Shown: positions 28,390 to 38,362 of the stretch, piece after piece
How positions within the stretch are numbered: position 1 is the stretch's first letter
Layout of the letters: the number at the start of each line of letters is the position of its first letter
Assembly: GCF_003703475.1 (NCBI RefSeq)
Contig: NZ_RDQM01000002.1
Span: 182,948-246,947 of the forward strand
Origin: Allofranklinella schreckenbergeri
Lineage (GTDB): Bacteria; Pseudomonadota; Gammaproteobacteria; Burkholderiales; Burkholderiaceae_C
DNA: 64,000 bases
Direction: 5' to 3'
Notes under the pieces: model-generated
What the model was told of the DNA's origin: nothing
Databases searched by the model: none
Seen by the model: only the letters and a program-made list of their open reading frames with translations
Program-made: the position numbers and the translations under genes

Positions 28390-30099
28390 TCAGGCGGTCT
28401 TGGCTTCGCTCAGGCCCAGCAGTTTCTTCATCTCGTCGCGGATGGCGAATTTCTGGATCTTGCCCGTCACCGTCATCGGGAAGGCATCGACGAAGCGGAT
28501 GTAGCGCGGCACCTTGTAGTGCGCGATCTGGCCCTTGCAGAATTCGCGGATGTCGTCCTCCGTCACTAGCGCGCCGGGCTTGGCGATGATCCAGGCGCAC
28601 AGCTCCTCGCCGTATTTTTCGTCGGGTACGCCCACGACCTGCACGTCCTGCACCTTGGGATGGCGGTAGAGAAATTCCTCGATCTCGCGCGGGTAGATGT
28701 TCTCGCCGCCGCGGATCACCATGTCCTTGATGCGGCCGACGATGTTGACGTAGCCCTGCTCATCCATGGTGGCCAAATCGCCCGTGTGCATCCAACCCTC
28801 GGCGTCGATGGCTTCGCGGGTTTTCTCCTCATCGCCCCAGTAGCCGTGCATCACGGAGTAGCCGCGCGTGCAGAACTCGCCCGACTGGCCACGCGGCACG
28901 GTTCCGCCTGTTACCGGGTCAACAATTTTGATTTCCAGGTGCGGCTGCACCTGGCCGACGGTGGTGACGCGGCGCTCCAGCGGCGTGGCCGTGTCGCTCT
29001 GGCAGCTCACCGGGCTGGTTTCCGTCATGCCGTAGGCGATGGTGATTTCCGACAGGTGCATTTGATCGACCACGCGACGCATGACTTCAATGGGGCAGGC
29101 CGTGCCAGCCATGATGCCGGTGCGCAGGCTGGAGAGATCGAACTCGGCAAAGCGCGGGTGGTCCAGCTCGGCGATGAACATGGTGGGCACGCCATGCAGG
29201 CCTGTGCATTTTTCGGCCTGCACGGTCTCCAGCACCGTCAGGGCGTCAAAGCCGTCGTTGGGATAAACGATGGCGCTGCCGTGCGTGATGCAGGCCAGAT
29301 TGCCCAGCACCATGCCAAAGCAGTGGTACAGCGGCACAGGGATGCACAGCCGGTCTTCTGGCGTGAGCTTCATGCACTCGCCAATGAAAAAGCCGTTGTT
29401 GAGGATGTTGCGGTGCGTCAGCGTGGCCCCCTTGGGAAAGCCCGTGGTGCCGCTGGTGAACTGGATGTTGATCGGGTCGGTGTTCTTCAGGCCGGCCTGC
29501 ACCTGTGCGACTTGCGGATCATTGGCATCGCCCGTGGCCAGCAGCTCGGAAAAGCGCTGCATGCCTGGTTGCTCCTGGCCCTGGCCGGGCACGTCGATCC
29601 AAACCACACGACGCAAAAAGGGCAGGCGGCGGGCAGCCAGTTGCCCTGGCTCGCATTGCTCCAGCTCAGGGGCCAATTCACGCAACATGCCCAGGTAGTC
29701 GCTCGTTTTGAAGCTGGGCATGGCCACCAGGGCCTTGCAGCCAACCTTGTTGAGCGCGTATTCGGCCTCGGCTGTGCGATAGGCCGGGTTGATATTGACC
29801 AGCACCAAGCCCACTTTGGCCGTGGCCAGTTGCATCAGCACCCATTCCACATTGTTGTGCGACCAAATGCCGATGCGATCGCCCGGCTGAAGGCCTGTGC
29901 GCAGCAAAGCGCTGGCGAATTGGTTGACTTTGGCCTGCAGCTCGCGGTAGGTGTAACGCTGCCCCTGATGGCGGCTGACCAATACATCACGCTCAGGGTA
30001 ACGCTGCACCACGGCGTCGAAGAAATCGCCAATCGTTTGCTCTATGAGTGGCGTATGGGTGTGGCCTTTGGCATAGCTCAGCTCTTTCGCGGTTTCCAT
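28390..30099 (-). CDS. AMP-dependent acyl-CoA synthetase
   Basis: A 569-residue ANL-superfamily ligase activating a carboxylic acid with ATP and CoA. The AMP-binding P-loop is '[18 protein letters not shown]'. 'YGMTETSPV', '[22 protein letters not shown]' and the C-terminal catalytic Lys region '[17 protein letters not shown]' complete the motifs. It resembles the medium/branched-chain synthetase found next to liuB in betaproteobacterial leucine/isovalerate clusters, so isovalerate or a similar acid is a plausible substrate by context only. Co-transcription with liuB is likely. Confidence 0.9.
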   Translation of the reverse strand: METAKELSYAKGHTHTPLIEQTIGDFFDAVVQRYPERDVLVSRHQGQRYTYRELQAKVNQFASALLRTGLQPGDRIGIWSHNNVEWVLMQLATAKVGLVLVNINPAYRTAEAEYALNKVGCKALVAMPSFKTSDYLGMLRELAPELEQCEPGQLAARRLPFLRRVVWIDVPGQGQEQPGMQRFSELLATGDANDPQVAQVQAGLKNTDPINIQFTSGTTGFPKGATLTHRNILNNGFFIGECMKLTPEDRLCIPVPLYHCFGMVLGNLACITHGSAIVYPNDGFDALTVLETVQAEKCTGLHGVPTMFIAELDHPRFAEFDLSSLRTGIMAGTACPIEVMRRVVDQMHLSEITIAYGMTETSPVSCQSDTATPLERRVTTVGQVQPHLEIKIVDPVTGGTVPRGQSGEFCTRGYSVMHGYWGDEEKTREAIDAEGWMHTGDLATMDEQGYVNIVGRIKDMVIRGGENIYPREIEEFLYRHPKVQDVQVVGVPDEKYGEELCAWIIAKPGALVTEDDIREFCKGQIAHYKVPRYIRFVDAFPMTVTGKIQKFAIRDEMKKLLGLSEAKTA

Positions 30100-30326
30100 T
30101 TATGTCTCCTTGAAACCTGTGAATTCAGCCCTGCAATCAGGGCGTATGGACGCGGCATGATAGGAGCGCCAGCCAGCCTGAGTGTGTCAATACGGGTACA
30201 AAACATGCCAGGACGGCACTGTGTGGCGGAGTAGGGCTTGGTGACAGAAGTGAAAGGGATGGCGGGGAAGCTATTTGCATAATTACCCCTCTTATGAATT
30301 TGACATAATATACATCGTATCGACTA

Positions 30327-30555
30327 TGAAGCCTGATCGATTGGCCCCATACCGCCAGGCAATGCACAGGCAAAGCCGCGTCGATACTGACTGGGATCGG
30401 GCAAGCACGCCGTCCCTGCGGCGGTGATCAAGCTGCTGCGCATCTGGGCTGGCTACGAGCTGCCAGGCAAGGCGTGGGCGGGCTGGTCGATGCACTCGGG
30501 CAAGCGCTTGGGCATGCCTGCCCGCCTAACCGGCAAGCTTTGCCCTTGTTTGTGA
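30327..30555 (+). pseudogene. Degenerate phage-type helix-turn-helix regulator remnant
   Basis: This lies in the 475-base gap between the acyl-CoA synthetase and the lipoprotein gene. An ATG at 30327 reads MKPDRLAPYRQAMHRQSRVD and stops after 33 codons. A second frame from about 30394 reads 'GSGKHAVPAAVIKLLRIWAG' and continues 'YELPGKAWAGWSMHSGK' before losing the pattern. This resembles the C-terminal part of small phage or plasmid regulators (HTH followed by a 'GYELPG.W.GW..H.G' tail, DUF3653/VC1465-like). At least two frame changes are needed to join the parts, so it cannot be functional. Family identity is from memory. Confidence 0.45.
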
Positions 30556-30573
30556 TTCAAATGAAAGTCGGCA

Positions 30574-31671
30574 TCAATCACTGTATTTCAGCATGACCAA
30601 AGAAGTCGTGCTGGCATATATGGCGCTATCACCTTGGTAATGTGCAAACCCTCGACCTATGGGGTTTGGTGCTTTTCCTGTATCGCCTTTTGCCCCATTG
30701 GTGGCAATTTTGGAATCTTTGATGACCTCTCCCGTATGAAGATCAAGAAGGGCCATGTCATCGTCCAAGCGTATCCAGGCTTTGCCGTCGGTTGCAAGTG
30801 TCTGGATACTATTAAACATCGCTTTCGTAATCGAATATTGTGTGCCTGATACAAGCTCAACGGCTTTGAATTGGCCGTTGGTGTCAATGAACGAACTCAA
30901 GGCTCGCCCGTCGGAGCTGCAGTGCAATCCCTGGTATGCACCACCGTTTTCATTAATCAGTGTTGTAACCGACCCGGATTTCGTTATATGTCGAACAATG
31001 TTTTTATCGAGCAAATAATAATCTTCACTTGACCCTTGCGGGCAAATTTTGTCAATGAGGGAAAAAACGGCTTGTTTTCCAGTGCCATCTTTTTGTTGTT
31101 CTCCAGGCCCAGCGACGCGAGGATTGGGGGTGGCAAAACCGGCCAATTGCGATAAGCGTCCTTCAGAATCCAAATGCCAAATTCCGTTGCCATGCCCCGG
31201 CTTGTTTCTATTGCTTATACCAAGCCCGCCTGTAAAACCCTCTGAGTCTGCAATCAACAGGCCTCCATCTTTTGCCATTGCAATGGCCGATGGGCTGGCA
31301 AGCGTAGTCAGCGGGCCTTGCGTTTGCGCATGGTAAGGCGGCGCTATAAATTGGGTTTTAATTTCCTTGCTCTCGATATCGAATACGCGGATTCTGTACG
31401 ATGCATCGCATACGGCCCGTTCAAGAGTCAGCACCTGTAATGCTGAAGTATTAATGGCTATATCGCTGATATAGCCCAGCATCACCCCACTTCCTGCGCC
31501 ATCTACGCAACCTCTTGACGTGTCGGCATGATTGGTGATGGATTCAGGCCCCAACAAAGTCCTGAAATTTGTTTTGGTAATATTTTCTAAGTAATTTTCA
31601 TCGCTGCCGCCACAAGCGGCCAAAAATGAAACAAAAATGAATGGAAACACTATTTTTTTGCGATTTTTCAT
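30574..31671 (-). CDS. Lone lipoprotein, likely beta-propeller fold, unknown function
   Basis: A 365-residue protein. The ATG at 31671 gives a lipoprotein signal (MKNRKKIVFPFIFVSFLAAC, lipobox LAAC) followed by GGSDEN. The body has spaced units such as 'PSAIAMAKDGGLLIADSEG', 'IWHLDSEGRLSQLAGF' and 'LHCSSDGRALS', which look like NHL/SMP-30-type propeller blades. The DNA is visibly AT-richer than all neighbouring genes, with Lys, Asn and Ile codons used differently. Together with the phage-type remnant alongside, this suggests horizontal gain. The substrate or partner is unknown. Confidence 0.72.
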   Translation of the reverse strand: MKNRKKIVFPFIFVSFLAACGGSDENYLENITKTNFRTLLGPESITNHADTSRGCVDGAGSGVMLGYISDIAINTSALQVLTLERAVCDASYRIRVFDIESKEIKTQFIAPPYHAQTQGPLTTLASPSAIAMAKDGGLLIADSEGFTGGLGISNRNKPGHGNGIWHLDSEGRLSQLAGFATPNPRVAGPGEQQKDGTGKQAVFSLIDKICPQGSSEDYYLLDKNIVRHITKSGSVTTLINENGGAYQGLHCSSDGRALSSFIDTNGQFKAVELVSGTQYSITKAMFNSIQTLATDGKAWIRLDDDMALLDLHTGEVIKDSKIATNGAKGDTGKAPNPIGRGFAHYQGDSAIYASTTSLVMLKYSD

Positions 31672-31789
31672 AGCTGTGCCTATGGTCTGTAAAAATTGAA
31701 TTACATGCTGACGCCTACCCTGTTTGCATACAATTGGCAAAAACCCTGATTTTTATATTCTCTTCTTTGTCAGAAAAGCAAAATTCCGG

Positions 31790-32338
31790 TCAAAACAGGC
31801 TGCCTTTGCGGGCTAAATCAAGCAGCCCGTTCAGGGCATGCCAGCAAGCCGCTTCACGCACGGCCTGGCGATCACCAGCGAATATGCACCGACGGGTCAG
31901 GACATCGAACACCGGCGCAGCAGCGTTTTGTGTTTGGGATGGTGAGGCAGCCCAGGCAAACCACACCGTCCCCACCGGCTTTTCTTCGCTGCCGCCGCTG
32001 GGGCCTGCGATGCCGGTGATGGCGAGGCTGAGTTGGGCTTGGGAATGGCGCAAGGCCCCTTCGGCCATGGCGCGGGCGACGGGTTCGCTGACGGCGCCGT
32101 GTGTGGCGATGAGCTCGGCGGGCACGCCCAGCATTTGCTGCTTGGCTTCGTTGGAGTACGTCACCATGCCCCGCTCAAACCAGGCGCTGGAGCCTGCCAA
32201 TGCCGTGCAGGCGGCGGCCACCATGCCGCCGGTGCAACTTTCGGCGCAGGCCATCATGCGGTTGGTGGCGATCAAGCATTGCGCCAATTCGGCGACGGCG
32301 GCGGTTATACGGTCGGCCATGCAGTCGAGATCAGACAT
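31790..32338 (-). CDS. pncC: Nicotinamide-nucleotide amidase (CinA C-terminal domain family)
   Basis: A 182-residue stand-alone CinA domain that deamidates nicotinamide mononucleotide to nicotinic acid mononucleotide for NAD recycling. Motifs are '[22 protein letters not shown]', '[13 protein letters not shown]' and '[22 protein letters not shown]'. I chose the ATG at 32338 ([11 protein letters not shown]). It is divergent from the phosphofructokinase gene by 128 bases. It complements nadE elsewhere in the window. Confidence 0.93.
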   Translation of the reverse strand: MSDLDCMADRITAAVAELAQCLIATNRMMACAESCTGGMVAAACTALAGSSAWFERGMVTYSNEAKQQMLGVPAELIATHGAVSEPVARAMAEGALRHSQAQLSLAITGIAGPSGGSEEKPVGTVWFAWAASPSQTQNAAAPVFDVLTRRCIFAGDRQAVREAACWHALNGLLDLARKGSLF

Positions 32339-32466
32339 GGGGAAAGCTCCAATTTCTCCTGTTTCACAAAGCCCGCTGGCATTGGCGCACAACGCGCAAA
32401 TGCCATAGGCACGCCGATTTTGTCCGATACCATTGCCCGCTTTTTCATCCTTTGCCTGTTGTCCAT

Positions 32467-33576
32467 ATGAGCTCGCCTGCCTCCCCTCGCCCGCCCCTGC
32501 ATGTTGGTGTTTTGACTGGCGGCGGCGATTGTCCTGGCCTGAATGCGGTGATTCGCGCCGTCACGCTGTGTTTAACGCAAGAGCTGGGCGCGCGCGTGAC
32601 GGGAATTGAGCGCGGCTTTTGGGGTTTGATGGAGCGGCGCTCGCGCCCGCTCACGCGCGCGGATGTGCATCACATCGTGCACGAAGGCGGCACGATTTTG
32701 GGCACGCACAACAAAGCCAACCCGTTTCAGTGGACGCCCGCTGGCGGCGCCGATTGCTCTGCGCAGGCCCTGGCTTATGCGCGCGAGCTGGGGCTGGATG
32801 CGCTGGTGGTGATTGGCGGCGATGGCTCGATGAGCATTGCCCACCGGCTGGAGCGCCTGGGCCTGCCCGTGGTGGGCGTGCCCAAAACCATCGACAACGA
32901 TTTGATGCACACCGATCGCACCTTCGGCTTTGACAGCGCGGTGGCCGTGGTGGCGCATGCGCTGGAGCGGCTGGAGACCACCGCCCGCAGCCATGGCCGC
33001 ATCATGATTTTGGAGACGATGGGCCGCTATGCGGGCTGGATTGCGCTGGAAGGCGGCCTGGCGGGCGGCGCGGATGTGATCGTCATCCCCGAGCTGCCCT
33101 ACGACATCGAAGCCATCGCCCTCGCCTGCCGCCAGCGCTACAGCCAGCAAGGCTACGCCCTTATCAGCATCGCCGAAGGCGCCAAACCGCAGGGCGGCGA
33201 GATGACGGTGCGCGAATACCTGCCCGACAGCCCCGATCCGCTGCGCCTGGGCGGCATCGGCGAAGTCCTGCGCAGCCAGTTGATGCCCCTGGTGGATTGC
33301 GAAATCCGCGCCACCCAATTGGGGCATTTGCAGCGCGGCGGCTCGCCCACGCCGTTTGACCGCGTGCTGGCCACGCGCCTGGGGCACTACGCGGCCGAGC
33401 TGGTCAAGCGCCGCGAATTCGGGCGCATGGTCGTGCTGCAAGGCGATGCCTGCCACAGCGTGCCGTTGGCCCAGGTGGCCGACCTCAACCGCACCGTGCC
33501 TTTGCAGCACCCGCTGCTGCGGGCGGCGCACAGCATGGGGATTGCGCTGGGCGTGGCGGATGCAGCGGCTTCTTAA
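32467..33576 (+). CDS. pfkA: 6-phosphofructokinase, group III-like
   Basis: A 369-residue enzyme phosphorylating fructose 6-phosphate, starting at ATG 32467. Key sites are GGGDCPG at 18-24, GGDG at 117-120 and PKTIDND at 139-145, with catalytic Asp143. The residue equivalent to E. coli Gly104 is Gly120, which favours ATP over pyrophosphate. The residue equivalent to Gly124 is Lys140, as in PPi-using and group III enzymes. Thus the phosphoryl donor is probably ATP but this needs an assay. Many Burkholderiales lack phosphofructokinase, so its presence may allow a full Embden-Meyerhof route. Confidence 0.92.
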   Translation: MSSPASPRPPLHVGVLTGGGDCPGLNAVIRAVTLCLTQELGARVTGIERGFWGLMERRSRPLTRADVHHIVHEGGTILGTHNKANPFQWTPAGGADCSAQALAYARELGLDALVVIGGDGSMSIAHRLERLGLPVVGVPKTIDNDLMHTDRTFGFDSAVAVVAHALERLETTARSHGRIMILETMGRYAGWIALEGGLAGGADVIVIPELPYDIEAIALACRQRYSQQGYALISIAEGAKPQGGEMTVREYLPDSPDPLRLGGIGEVLRSQLMPLVDCEIRATQLGHLQRGGSPTPFDRVLATRLGHYAAELVKRREFGRMVVLQGDACHSVPLAQVADLNRTVPLQHPLLRAAHSMGIALGVADAAAS

Positions 33577-33588
33577 GCCCGCATCAGG

Positions 33589-33668
33589 AATTTTTCAAAA
33601 GAAAAAAGGATTCTTACCTATCATGCCGAAATAGGCTAATTTTATTTCCTTTTGATTGGTAAAATGGA
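33589..33668. repeat. Dispersed intergenic palindromic element, copy 9
   Basis: Reverse orientation. TTTTCAAAAGAAAAAAGG, core ACCTATCATGCCGAAATAGG, arm TTATTTCCTTTTGATTGG. It lies between convergent pfkA and the AraC-family gene, 13 bases past the pfkA stop. Confidence 0.93.
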
Positions 33669-33691
33669 GTATTTCAGCGCCCTATTCCGGC

Positions 33692-34942
33692 CTACTCTGG
33701 CTGCACCGCCCCATGCTGCTGGCGATACTGCGTGGGCGACAGCCCCGTCCAGCGGGTGAAGGCGCGGGTAAAGCTCTTGGCGTTGTCAAACCCCGTCATG
33801 CCCGCAATTTTCTTGACGGGATGGCGGGTGCGCACCAGCAATTGGCAGGCGCGCTCGCTGCGCACCTCGTCCTTGATGCGTTGCAAGCTGGTGCCATCCT
33901 CATGCAAAAAACGGTGCAGGCTGCGCACGGACATGTGCAGCTCCTGGGCCAGGCTCTCGGCCGTTTGCAAACTGCCTTCGCCCTGGCTGAGCAACTGGCG
34001 CACGCGCTGCTGGGTCAGGCGATCGCGCCGATAGGGTTTGACCACCACCAGCAAAGCGCGCTGGAGCATGTGGTTCAGCGCCGTTTCATCGCGCCGCACG
34101 GGCATGTCCAGGTAATGGGCATCAAAGTGCAGGCAGGCGCGCTGCGCGCCATAGCGGATCGGGCCGGGGAACATCAGCCCCACCTGCGTGGCATACGCCG
34201 GTGCCGCAAAGGGCAAATCCACACCCAGCAGCGGAATCTGCGAATCGAGCAACCAGCAGGAAAAGCCATGCACATTGCGCAGCAGCGTCAGCAGCCCCAT
34301 GCGGCGCTGATCCGGCTCGGCCGCAAAGTGCTCCTGCACGCTCACCGTCACCACCTTGCGCGCGCCTTGCTTGTGCACCTGCACTTGCAGCGCCAGATCT
34401 TGCGTGAGCAGGTTGTGGTGGCGGCACCAGCGCGTGAGCGCCACCCGCAGATTGGGCGCGCTGATGGAGGCGCGCGCCAGCAGCCCATAACTGCCCCACG
34501 GCAGGGGGCGGCTGAGCCAGCCCAGCGCCTCGTCGTCCAGATCGCGCATGGCGTGGGTGGAGAGGCGCTCCATCTGCAAAGCCGTGATGCAGCCGTTGGG
34601 GTTGCGCCAATCGGCGGGCGTGATATGGGCGTGCTCGAGCGCCTGCACGCTGCTTTTGCCTTTGCGGCGGTAGGCTTCCAAGATGGTGAGCACAAAGGCC
34701 ACGGGCGAAGCCTTGGCGGGCTGCAACGACGGCTTGGCACTGGCGGCCGGGGACGATTCTTTGCAGGCTTCGGCACAGGCGGCGCCTCTGGAGCGAGCGC
34801 CCTGCCCGGCTGCGTGAAGGCTTGGAGAGGGATTGGTGAAAGCCACGTCGTCAAAAAGTGAAATGAATGGAGGAATTGACCGATTTTGGCACTTTTCGTG
34901 CCCGTTCTGACCCGGAATAAACCCTCTCCAAGCGTGCTGCAT
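33692..34942 (-). CDS. AraC-family transcriptional regulator with PF12625-type sensor domain
   Basis: Up to 416 residues. An N-terminal ligand-binding domain of the arabinose_bd type starts near 81 ('SPVAFVLTILEAYRRKGKSS'). A C-terminal double helix-turn-helix follows ('QTAESLAQELHMSVRSLHRFLHEDGTSLQRIKDEVRSERA' and 'KKIAGMTGFDNAKSFTRAFTRWTGLSPTQYR'). The first ~80 residues look untypical, so the true start may lie inside; no good Shine-Dalgarno settles it. Relatives often control fatty acid, ester or alcohol catabolism. The target is unknown. Confidence 0.85.
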   Translation of the reverse strand: MQHAWRGFIPGQNGHEKCQNRSIPPFISLFDDVAFTNPSPSLHAAGQGARSRGAACAEACKESSPAASAKPSLQPAKASPVAFVLTILEAYRRKGKSSVQALEHAHITPADWRNPNGCITALQMERLSTHAMRDLDDEALGWLSRPLPWGSYGLLARASISAPNLRVALTRWCRHHNLLTQDLALQVQVHKQGARKVVTVSVQEHFAAEPDQRRMGLLTLLRNVHGFSCWLLDSQIPLLGVDLPFAAPAYATQVGLMFPGPIRYGAQRACLHFDAHYLDMPVRRDETALNHMLQRALLVVVKPYRRDRLTQQRVRQLLSQGEGSLQTAESLAQELHMSVRSLHRFLHEDGTSLQRIKDEVRSERACQLLVRTRHPVKKIAGMTGFDNAKSFTRAFTRWTGLSPTQYRQQHGAVQPE

Positions 34943-35002
34943 GCATGCCCGGCATGCAGCTTCCCCACCCTTTCTTTACGGGCTTGCGCACAGGCTTGAG
35001 GC

Positions 35003-35479
35003 TTACTCGTAGCGCACGGCGATGATTTCGTAGCTGCGCTCGCCGCCAGGGGCCTGGACGACGGCCACATCCCCTTCAAACTTGCCGATCAGCGCGCGTG
35101 CGATGGGGCTGGAGACGTTGAGCAAGCCTTGTTTGATGTCGGCCTCGTCCTCGCCCACGATTTGGTAGGTGACTTGCTGGCCGCTGTCCTCATCTTCCAG
35201 CTCGACGGTGGCGCCAAACACGACCTTGCCCTCCGCATCCAGCGCGGCGGGGTCAATCACCTGCGCGGCAGCGAGCTTGCCCTCGATGTCCTTGATGCGG
35301 CCTTCGATAAAGCCTTGCCGATCCTTGGCGGCGTCGTACTCGGCGTTCTCGCTCAAATCGCCTTGCGCGCGCGCTTCGGCAATGGCGTTGATGACGTTGG
35401 GGCGATCAACGGTTTTCAAGCGGTGCAACTCCGCCTTGAGCAGCTCGGCGCCGCGCTTGGTGATGGGAAGGGTGCTCAT
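35003..35479 (-). CDS. greA: Transcription elongation factor GreA
   Basis: A 158-residue factor that rescues backtracked RNA polymerase by stimulating transcript cleavage. The N-terminal coiled coil carries the acidic tip '[18 protein letters not shown]', and the C-terminal FKBP-like domain ends 'YEIIAVRYE'. I chose the ATG at 35479 ([14 protein letters not shown]), preceded by GAGGATAC. In relatives it follows carB; here a repeat copy and a SirB1 gene lie upstream. Confidence 0.97.
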   Translation of the reverse strand: MSTLPITKRGAELLKAELHRLKTVDRPNVINAIAEARAQGDLSENAEYDAAKDRQGFIEGRIKDIEGKLAAAQVIDPAALDAEGKVVFGATVELEDEDSGQQVTYQIVGEDEADIKQGLLNVSSPIARALIGKFEGDVAVVQAPGGERSYEIIAVRYE

Positions 35480-35619
35480 GTGTATCCTCGTTTTTCCAAA
35501 AAAATGCACCGCAGAGCGTTGCCGCTCAGCGGTGTGGTGTGTTCATCAAATCGATGGGGCGTATTGTAAGGGCTCTGCCTGTGCGCCATCGCAATGTGCA
35601 GCCTGCCAAAGGGCTTTCA

Positions 35620-35700
35620 ATTATCAATCAATAGGCAAAAAATATGGCTTATTTCGGCTTGTTGGATATTAAGCTTAATTTCCTTTGGTTTGCATTTCCA
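35620..35700. repeat. Dispersed intergenic palindromic element, copy 10
   Basis: Left arm AATCAATAGGCAAAAA, core TGGCTTATTTCGGCTTGTTGG, right arm TTAATTTCCTTTGGTTTG. It lies in the 253-base gap between greA and the SirB1 gene. The rest of the gap shows only a short GC hairpin near 35515-35535. Confidence 0.88.
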
Positions 35701-35732
35701 TTTTTGCCGCTGGCATTGTGGTGGCGCCGGGC

Positions 35733-36605
35733 TTAACGCTGCATGCGCAATTGCTCCAAGGCCTGCGCAGCCTCCTGCGCGCAGGGGCCTTGGTGGACGT
35801 GGGCCAGGTACTGCTGCAAATCTTCGATGGCGCGCTCCACCAGCCCCAATTGGCGGTAAGTCAGCGCCCGCTCGCGCAGCGTTTCCCAATCCGTTGGCAG
35901 CAGCGTCATCAGGCGGTTTTGCACGCCCAGCAGCCGCGCGAAATCGCGTTGCGCCATAAAGATGGCCTGCAAATTGCGCAGCATGTGCGCAATGATTTCG
36001 CGCGGCGTGGCGGTTTGCAAAAGCAGCCCGGGCATGCGCTGTTCAACCAGCGCGGCCATGCGGGCGTCGCCTGGGTGCAGCCGCTGCGCCAGATGCGCTG
36101 GCGAGAGTGAGCGGCCATTGAGCGGATCGATCACGATTTGTTGCCCTTGCCCGGGCAGCACGCGAATCAGCAATTGCCCGGCGAAGAACACGCCGTGCGC
36201 GTTGAGATAGACGTCTTTAGCCAACTCCAGCCACAGCAAGGCCAACGGGACTGCGCTGCCTTGGCGCTGGGCGAGCACGTGGTGCAGGTAGTGGTTTTCG
36301 GGGTCTTCATCGCCGCCGTCGTGGTTTCCGTGGCGCTCGCGGGGTTCGTGGTGAGGGCCAAATTGCAGCTCGTCGTAGAAAAAAAGGTTGAGCCGGATGA
36401 GGCGCTCGGCCACGGTCAAATAATGGATGCCCCGTTGGTTCAAGCGGGCCTGCAGGCGCTCGACGTCATCGAGCACTTGCTGCAAATCCAGTTGCGGGTA
36501 TTCGTCCTGCGCCAGGCTGGCGGCCGCTTCAATCAGCGGGAAACCCTTGTCGGACTGCACGAGCGAAGCAAAGTATTCAAGCGGCGCGGGTGGCTGCAAA
36601 TTCAT
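35733..36605 (-). CDS. SirB1 family protein (transglutaminase-like with TPR tail)
   Basis: A 290-residue protein. The N-terminal transglutaminase-like fold includes 'NLFFYDELQFG', 'YLHHVLAQRQGSAVPLALLWLELAK' and 'VFFAGQLLIRVL'. The C-terminal TPR-like region contains 'LLPTDWETLRERALTYRQLGLVERAIEDLQQYL'. It resembles the SirB1/YchA family often next to prmC or hemK in gammaproteobacteria; its function is unknown. A His/Asp/Glu-rich insert at about 95-115 is unusual. The ATG at 36605 (MNLQPPAP) was chosen; two more ATGs lie up to 24 bases upstream. Confidence 0.82.
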   Translation of the reverse strand: MNLQPPAPLEYFASLVQSDKGFPLIEAAASLAQDEYPQLDLQQVLDDVERLQARLNQRGIHYLTVAERLIRLNLFFYDELQFGPHHEPRERHGNHDGGDEDPENHYLHHVLAQRQGSAVPLALLWLELAKDVYLNAHGVFFAGQLLIRVLPGQGQQIVIDPLNGRSLSPAHLAQRLHPGDARMAALVEQRMPGLLLQTATPREIIAHMLRNLQAIFMAQRDFARLLGVQNRLMTLLPTDWETLRERALTYRQLGLVERAIEDLQQYLAHVHQGPCAQEAAQALEQLRMQR

Positions 36606-36787
36606 CAACATCCGACATTCCCTCAGCAAAGCAAACAGCCTTTAACAGGCCAAAAATCTGGCCCATTGTCGGTCAAAATGCGCTTTCTTTCCGCATAAAC
36701 CACGAGCGCACCGATAGTTGAAAACCCCGATTGCCAGGGTTTTTGGGCGCTTTTGGCGCTTTGCGGTGTTTTATCTGCCGCACAACA

Positions 36788-36819
36788 AAAAAGCCGGGCT
36801 GTGATTGGCCCGGCTTTTT
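36788..36819. terminator. Intrinsic terminator of trxA
   Basis: AAAAAGCCGGGC / GCCCGGCTTTTT with an 8-base loop, 28 bases past the trxA stop. A- and T-runs flank both sides. Confidence 0.92.
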
Positions 36820-36847
36820 CAATGGTGGTGATAGCGGCTATGGGTGT

Positions 36848-37180
36848 TCAGCCCAGGTTTTTGTCGATGAAGGCCTGGATTTGCGCCTTGTTGCCAGCGC
36901 CGACGTTGGTGGCGGCCAGTTGGCCGTTCTTGAACAGCATGAGCGTGGGGATGCCGCGAATGCCGTATTTGGCGGGTGTGTCGCGGTTTTCGTCCACGTT
37001 CATTTTCTTGATAGCCAGTTGGCCTTCGTAGGCGGCGGCCAGCTCGTCCAGCACGGGGGCGATTTGGCGGCAGGGGCCGCACCATTCGGCCCAGAAGTCG
37101 AGCAAAACGGGGGTGGCCGATTGCAGCACTTCGGCCTCGAAGTTGGCGTCGGTGATGTGGGTGATCAAAGCAGAGGACAT
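36848..37180 (-). CDS. trxA: Thioredoxin
   Basis: A 110-residue disulfide reductase with the active site WCGPC at 33-37, the cis-Pro loop 'GIRGIPTLMLFKNG' and the full thioredoxin fold length. It donates electrons to ribonucleotide reductase, methionine sulfoxide reductase and others in the cytoplasm. It is a single gene with its own terminator. rho, which follows trxA in most betaproteobacteria, is absent. Confidence 0.97.
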   Translation of the reverse strand: MSSALITHITDANFEAEVLQSATPVLLDFWAEWCGPCRQIAPVLDELAAAYEGQLAIKKMNVDENRDTPAKYGIRGIPTLMLFKNGQLAATNVGAGNKAQIQAFIDKNLG

Positions 37181-37360
37181 GGGGAACCTTTCAAATGCAA
37201 CAGCCCGGTGGCCTAAAAATGAAAAACAGGCGTGGATTCTGACAGAAGTTGATACGCCACGCTGGCGAGAGGGGCTGCGCGGCGCTCTGGTTGCAAACAG
37301 CCGCGCGCTTCATCGGCCCGATTCACCAGCCCAATTCATCAAAGCGCATTCACTGCAACT

Positions 37361-38146
37361 TCACTGCAACCACTGGGGCTTGCGCTTTTGCAAAAAGGAT
37401 TGCACGCCTTCCTTGCCCTCCGCGCTGGCGCGGATGTCGGCAATGCCTTGCACGGTTTGGGCGATCAGGGCTGCGTCGATGGGGCGCTCGGCCACGTCTT
37501 GCACCAGTTTTTTGCATTCGCGCACGGCATTGGGGCTGGCGCTGCTCAGCGCGGCGCACAGCTCGGCCACCTTGGCATCCAGCGCGGCGGCGTCGGGCAC
37601 GATGGCATGGATGAAGCCGGTGCGCAAAGCCTCCTGGGCGTCGAAGCGCTCGGCCGTCAAAAAGTAGCGGTGCGCCGCGCGCGGCCCCATGGCGCGGATG
37701 ACGTAGGGGCTGATGGTGGCCGGAATCAGGCCGAGCTTGACTTCACTGAGGCAAAAGCCCGCGCCTTCCACGGCCACGGCCATGTCGCACGCGGCCACCA
37801 GGCCCATGCCGCCGGCGTACACGTCGCCTTGCACGCGGGCAATGGTGGGTTTGGGGCATTCGTAGATCACGCGCAGCATTTCGGCCAGCTTGCCCGCATC
37901 GGCCAGGTTTTCCTCGCGCGTGTAATCGGCCATGCGGCGCATCCAGTTGAGGTCGGCCCCGGCGCAAAAGGCTTTGCCTTCGGCGGCGAGCACGATGGCG
38001 CGCACATCCGCACGCTGGCCCAGCTCGCCAAAGGCCTGGGTGAGTTCGGCGATGACTTCGTCGTTAAAGGCGTTGCGCACGTCGGGGCGGTTGAGGGTGA
38101 CGGTGGCGATGTGGCCTTCTGTGGTGATGCGAAGGGTTGGGGTCAT
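37361..38146 (-). CDS. liuC: Methylglutaconyl-CoA hydratase (LiuC type, enoyl-CoA hydratase family)
   Basis: A 261-residue crotonase-fold enzyme. 'AFCAGADLNWMRRMADYTREENLADAGKLAEML' is typical of methylglutaconyl-CoA hydratases in leucine degradation, and the oxyanion hole motifs 'AGADL' and 'GDVYAGGMGLVAACD' are complete. The lysine/arginine-rich C-terminus ends 'FLQKRKPQW' as in that subfamily. It stands alone, 9 kb from liuB, so the usual liu operon is split. Confidence 0.87.
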   Translation of the reverse strand: MTPTLRITTEGHIATVTLNRPDVRNAFNDEVIAELTQAFGELGQRADVRAIVLAAEGKAFCAGADLNWMRRMADYTREENLADAGKLAEMLRVIYECPKPTIARVQGDVYAGGMGLVAACDMAVAVEGAGFCLSEVKLGLIPATISPYVIRAMGPRAAHRYFLTAERFDAQEALRTGFIHAIVPDAAALDAKVAELCAALSSASPNAVRECKKLVQDVAERPIDAALIAQTVQGIADIRASAEGKEGVQSFLQKRKPQWLQ

Positions 38147-38362
38147 GGACGGGGTGCTCCTTGTGATCGTGTGGGATACGGGTTCAAGCGGGCGATCCTA
38201 CGCGAGGCGGGGCCTTGGGCAAGCCCCCGATTGAGCCACTTTGGCAACCTTTGCGTTCGTTGTTGGCCGTGCGCCCTCTCCTGCTTGCGGGGGGAGGGTT
38301 CGGCAACACACCTTGGCCCGCGTGCCGCAGGGCAAGGGTGCGTTCATCTGCAAAGGTCAGGC

